10,074 bases of DNA. Source: an uncultured Solobacterium sp. GTDB taxonomy: Bacteria > Bacillota_I > Bacilli_A > Erysipelotrichales > Erysipelotrichaceae. Of the stretch, positions 8,701 through 10,074 are shown piece by piece. Under the pieces are notes generated by a model, which was not told the DNA's origin, ran no database searches, and saw only the letters and a list, made by a program, of their open reading frames with translations. Positions within the stretch are counted from its first letter, which is position 1; each line of letters starts with the position of its first letter. The stretch lies in contig CALHUY010000005.1 of assembly GCA_938039295.1 (NCBI GenBank), positions 1 through 10,074 on the forward strand, given 5' to 3'. A program made the translations under genes and the position numbers.

Positions 8701-9516
8701 ACAGTAGAAAAACCTCGTGTGCTTATCCCTGTATTTCCAGGCACGAACTGTGAATATGATACAGCACGTGCATTTAAGCGAGAAGGTGCTGAAGCTGAAA
8801 TCTTTGTGATTAAGAATCTAACAGCAAAAGATATTGAAGATAGTGTTGAAAGATTTGTGGAAGCAATCCATCGTAGCCAAATTATCGCATTACCAGGTGG
8901 TTTCTCTGGTGGTGATGAACCAGATGGTTCTGCAAAGTTTATCGTTTCCTTCTTCCGCAATCCAAAGGTCAAGGAAGCTGTTGAGGACTTACTCAATCAT
9001 AGAGAAGGTCTAATGATAGGTATCTGTAATGGATTCCAAGCTCTTGTAAAACTTGGACTTGTGCCATATGGCAAGATTATGGATCCAGATGAATTCCGCC
9101 CAACTCTAACATTTAACACAATTGGTAGACACCAATCTAAACTTGTTAAGACAAGAGTTGCATGTAATCAATCACCATGGATGAAATATATGAATGTTGG
9201 AGATATTCATACAGTAGCGATTAGTCATGGTGAAGGTAGATTTGTTGCAAAGGATAATGTCATTCAAACCTTGATTGATAATGGTCAGATTGCGACACAG
9301 TACGTTGACTTTGATGGACAACCAACTTCTGATATTCATTTCAATCCAAATGATTCTGTTTACGCGATTGAGGGAATTACCTCGCCTGATGGACGTATCC
9401 TTGGTAAGATGGGACATTCTGAACGTAATGGAGATAACCTCTATAAGAACATACCAGATGTTGAAAACCAGCAGTTATTATTTAAGGCGGCAGTTGAGTA
9501 TTTTACAGATAAATAA
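5794..9516 (+). CDS. purL: Phosphoribosylformylglycinamidine synthase, single-chain PurL
   Basis: PurL converts formylglycinamide ribonucleotide, glutamine and ATP to formylglycinamidine ribonucleotide (step 4). At 1240 residues it fuses what Bacillus encodes as purS, purL and purQ. A PurS-like domain occupies about residues 1-90, followed by a linker. The first synthetase half shows TYWSDHCRHTTF (221-232), NETHNHPTEIEPFGGAATC (321-339) and GGRTGRDGCGGATG (447-460). The second half contains AIGGKDSMSGTF (772-783). The class I glutaminase domain starts near residue 975 (VLIPVFPGTNCEYDTARAF), with PGGFSGGDE, nucleophile Cys1078 in GICNGFQAL, and His1208 and Glu1210 in GHSER completing the triad. 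The length fits the Clostridia/Streptococcus clade rather than the roughly 1295-residue E. coli clade. AAAGGTGG at 5779-5786 supports the start, whose ATG overlaps the purD stop. It is the last gene of the operon. Confidence 0.97.
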   Translation: MTVFRCFVEKKPAYAVEAKSILNDLHVALRNQNVEAVRVLNRYDLENVDEEDYIAAKYTILSEPQVDFFYEEEAPTPDYDEYILATEYLPGQFDQRADSCAQCIQLSSMKQKPTVKTARLYYIKGKFTDDEKKLIEETLINPVEARIASLEKPETIIMSFETPELPPVIDGFIELDEEGLKKFLKEHGLAMDLEDLKFMQEYFQKIECRNPTITEVRVIDTYWSDHCRHTTFHTVIDDVEIQPEYVKDTYQNYLDLRRHIYEGRTPKPVCLMDLGTIGAKALKKYGKLTDLDESEEINACSVKIKVDVNGEDKDWLLMFKNETHNHPTEIEPFGGAATCLGGAIRDPLSGRSYVYQAMRVTGAADPLKPINETMKGKLPQRKLVTTAAAGYSSYGNQIGLATGLVREIYHPGYVAKRMEVGAVIAAAPEENVIRLRPEPEDVVILLGGRTGRDGCGGATGSSKSHNIESLESCGAEVQKGNAPEERKLQRLFRNPEAAKLIKRCNDFGAGGVAVAIGELADGLVIDLNKVPKKYEGLNGTELAISESQERMAVVVRKEDAEKFQKLASMENLETTIVAEVTEEPRMIMTLQGEEIVNISREFLNTNGASRHTSVVVGEDQPEEEVQVESLRAGMDKLVEDLNICSQKGLAERFDATIGSGTVCMPFGGKYQMTPSQVMAAKIPVLDGETDTASLMAYGYDPELSSLSPYKGAMAAVIEAMSKLVAAGIDPKHAWLSFQEYFGRTGDNPEKWGKPFAALLGALKAQAELEVAAIGGKDSMSGTFENIDVPPTLIAFAVSTAKASHIVTNEWKAKDHYIYAVMPEYDENGIADFASVREVFDKVYSLINLGCVKSACALEHGGTAEALLKCSLGNRIGFVLEDDVNINRLFKKCYGGFLLETDEPVEELELLGKTIGEFELRTKDETIHLDELQTRYEDKLESVYPCNIKQSEKEIKPVSVERRFDMHASYTVEKPRVLIPVFPGTNCEYDTARAFKREGAEAEIFVIKNLTAKDIEDSVERFVEAIHRSQIIALPGGFSGGDEPDGSAKFIVSFFRNPKVKEAVEDLLNHREGLMIGICNGFQALVKLGLVPYGKIMDPDEFRPTLTFNTIGRHQSKLVKTRVACNQSPWMKYMNVGDIHTVAISHGEGRFVAKDNVIQTLIDNGQIATQYVDFDGQPTSDIHFNPNDSVYAIEGITSPDGRILGKMGHSERNGDNLYKNIPDVENQQLLFKAAVEYFTDK

Positions 9517-9530
9517 TCATAAATATGATT
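9515..9530. repeat. Short AT-rich inverted repeat at the purL stop codon
   Basis: AATCATA (9515-9521) and TATGATT (9524-9530) are perfect inverted copies separated by two bases. The left arm begins inside the purL TAA codon. The 2-base spacing is too tight for an RNA hairpin with all pairs formed, so it looks more like a DNA operator than a terminator. With arms this short and AT-rich it may be chance. Confidence 0.35.
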
Positions 9531-9531
9531 G

Positions 9532-9563
9532 ATGTAGCAGGGTTGTAATCCTGCTACATTTTT
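9532..9563 (+). terminator. Rho-independent terminator of the pur operon
   Basis: TGTAGCAGG (9533-9541) pairs perfectly with CCTGCTACA (9550-9558). The stem can extend by A9532-T9559 outside and a G-T wobble inside. The loop is about 6-8 bases. A run of five T residues (9559-9563) follows directly. It starts 16 bases after the purL stop and separates the operon from the next gene. Confidence 0.9.
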
Positions 9564-9569
9564 ATGATG

Positions 9570-9597
9570 TTGAAAATAATAATGAAAAGAGTATTCT
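9570..9597 (+). promoter_or_regulatory. Weak candidate promoter for the gene after the terminator
   Basis: TTGAAA (9570-9575, five of six matches to the -35 consensus) and TATTCT (9592-9597, four of six to the -10) are 16 bases apart. A transcript from here would start at about 9603-9605, at the ATG at 9604, and so would be almost leaderless. In such AT-rich DNA a match of this quality arises easily by chance, so this is only a candidate. Confidence 0.25.
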
Positions 9598-9603
9598 AAA
9601 TGT

Positions 9604-10074
9604 ATGAGAGAATATCAATTTTTTGCGAGTGAACCACGTGATGAAATGATAATGGGAATTTGTTTTCCTGCTGCATTAATGTTACCAACATCTATTTTGG
9701 GAGCTATTATGTGGTATTTCATACCTGACTATCAGCCCTTATCAAAATCATTAACAGGATTTGGATGGATTGCAATATTAGGTGTTATCATCGGCTTTTC
9801 AATCATGAATTTGGTCAAAAGATATTGTATCCGCAAATATACAGTTCAGGTTAGTGGAAAGACTATTTTGATACATACAGTTGGTGGTAGAAAATATCAA
9901 GAGGAAGTACAATCTGTCACAATCAATCAAAACAAGATGAAAACAGTGTTAGAAATTAATCTAGATCATCAGAAGTTAATTTTCATCGCAAGAGTTAAAA
10001 AGGATGTATTTGAAAGTAGTATCTTTGCGGGTAGTACGAAAGAGGATATACAGGCAATGAATGCCCTGTACCAA
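9604..10074 (+). CDS. Small membrane protein of unknown function, 3' end beyond the window
   Basis: The frame is open for 157 codons and runs off the window edge. I do not recognise the family. A short polar N-terminus (MREYQFFASEPRDE) is followed by two likely membrane helices, residues about 17-40 and 52-71, separated by a short proline-containing loop (PDYQPL). A basic stretch KRYCIRKY (72-79) follows, suggesting a cytoplasmic side by the positive-inside rule. Residues 80-157 alternate hydrophobic and polar residues like a beta-rich soluble domain, for example TVQVSGKTILIHTV and LEINLDHQKLIFIA. Two helices followed by a small beta domain resembles bacterial PH-like membrane proteins, but this is only a topology analogy. 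A stop at 9583 limits upstream extension. The start is uncertain: AAAAGAG at 9585-9591 is 12 bases from the ATG, and Met15 or Met17 are alternatives. It lies beyond the terminator and is probably not part of the purine operon. Confidence 0.7.
   Translation, partial: MREYQFFASEPRDEMIMGICFPAALMLPTSILGAIMWYFIPDYQPLSKSLTGFGWIAILGVIIGFSIMNLVKRYCIRKYTVQVSGKTILIHTVGGRKYQEEVQSVTINQNKMKTVLEINLDHQKLIFIARVKKDVFESSIFAGSTKEDIQAMNALYQ

Noticed and set aside
9515..9530. The AT-rich inverted repeat as a second intrinsic terminator.
   Set aside because: The arms are AT-rich with a 2-base spacer and no T-run follows. The GC-containing stem at 9533-9558 with its T-run is the real terminator.
9275..9532. Plus-strand 85-codon frame overlapping the 3' end of purL.
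   Set aside because: It is an out-of-frame shadow of the PurL glutaminase domain. It has no ribosome site, and the in-frame protein has the conserved GHSER motif here.

Overview
This window is almost entirely one plus-strand de novo purine biosynthesis operon. It enters inside purF and runs purF'-purM-purN-purO-purH(transformylase only)-purD-purL. A clear intrinsic terminator follows purL, and the window ends inside an unrelated small membrane-protein gene. The DNA is AT-rich, with strong AAGGAGG-type ribosome sites and an iron-sulphur, Bacillus-type PurF. It also has a single-chain PurL of 1240 residues (the Clostridia/Streptococcus type, not the Bacillus PurS/Q/L type) and a PurO-type IMP cyclohydrolase next to a stand-alone AICAR transformylase. 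This combination points to an anaerobic, low-GC member of the Bacillota, most likely Erysipelotrichia or Clostridia. The taxon is inferred from recalled family features, not from any search.

Layout. 2-994: 3' two thirds of purF. 978-2021: purM, overlapping purF by 17 nt. 2018-2614: purN, ATGA overlap with purM. 2616-3320: purO, 1-nt gap. 3332-4507: AICAR transformylase, 11-nt gap. 4523-5797: purD, 15-nt gap. 5794-9516: purL, ATGA overlap. 9515-9530: AT-rich inverted repeat at the purL stop. 9532-9563: terminator. 9604-10074: partial gene for a two-helix membrane protein of unknown function. No intergenic stretch exceeds 90 bases, and I see no RNA gene, mobile element or CRISPR array. Any promoter, PurR box or purine riboswitch controlling the operon must lie upstream of the window; I saw none between the genes.

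How the genes work together. PurF (step 1), PurD (2), PurN (3), PurL (4) and PurM (5) convert PRPP to aminoimidazole ribonucleotide. The transformylase (step 9) and PurO (step 10) convert AICAR through FAICAR to IMP. Steps 6-8 (purE/purK, purC, purB) are absent here and are presumably upstream or elsewhere. Both formyl transfers (PurN and the transformylase) use 10-formyltetrahydrofolate.

The most notable point is that the usual bifunctional PurH is replaced by two adjacent single-function genes. One is a cyclohydrolase of the family first described in archaea. The other is a transformylase whose motifs look more like the C-terminal half of eukaryotic ATIC than E. coli PurH. This is a known but non-canonical arrangement; I found no convincing evidence of a wholly undescribed system.
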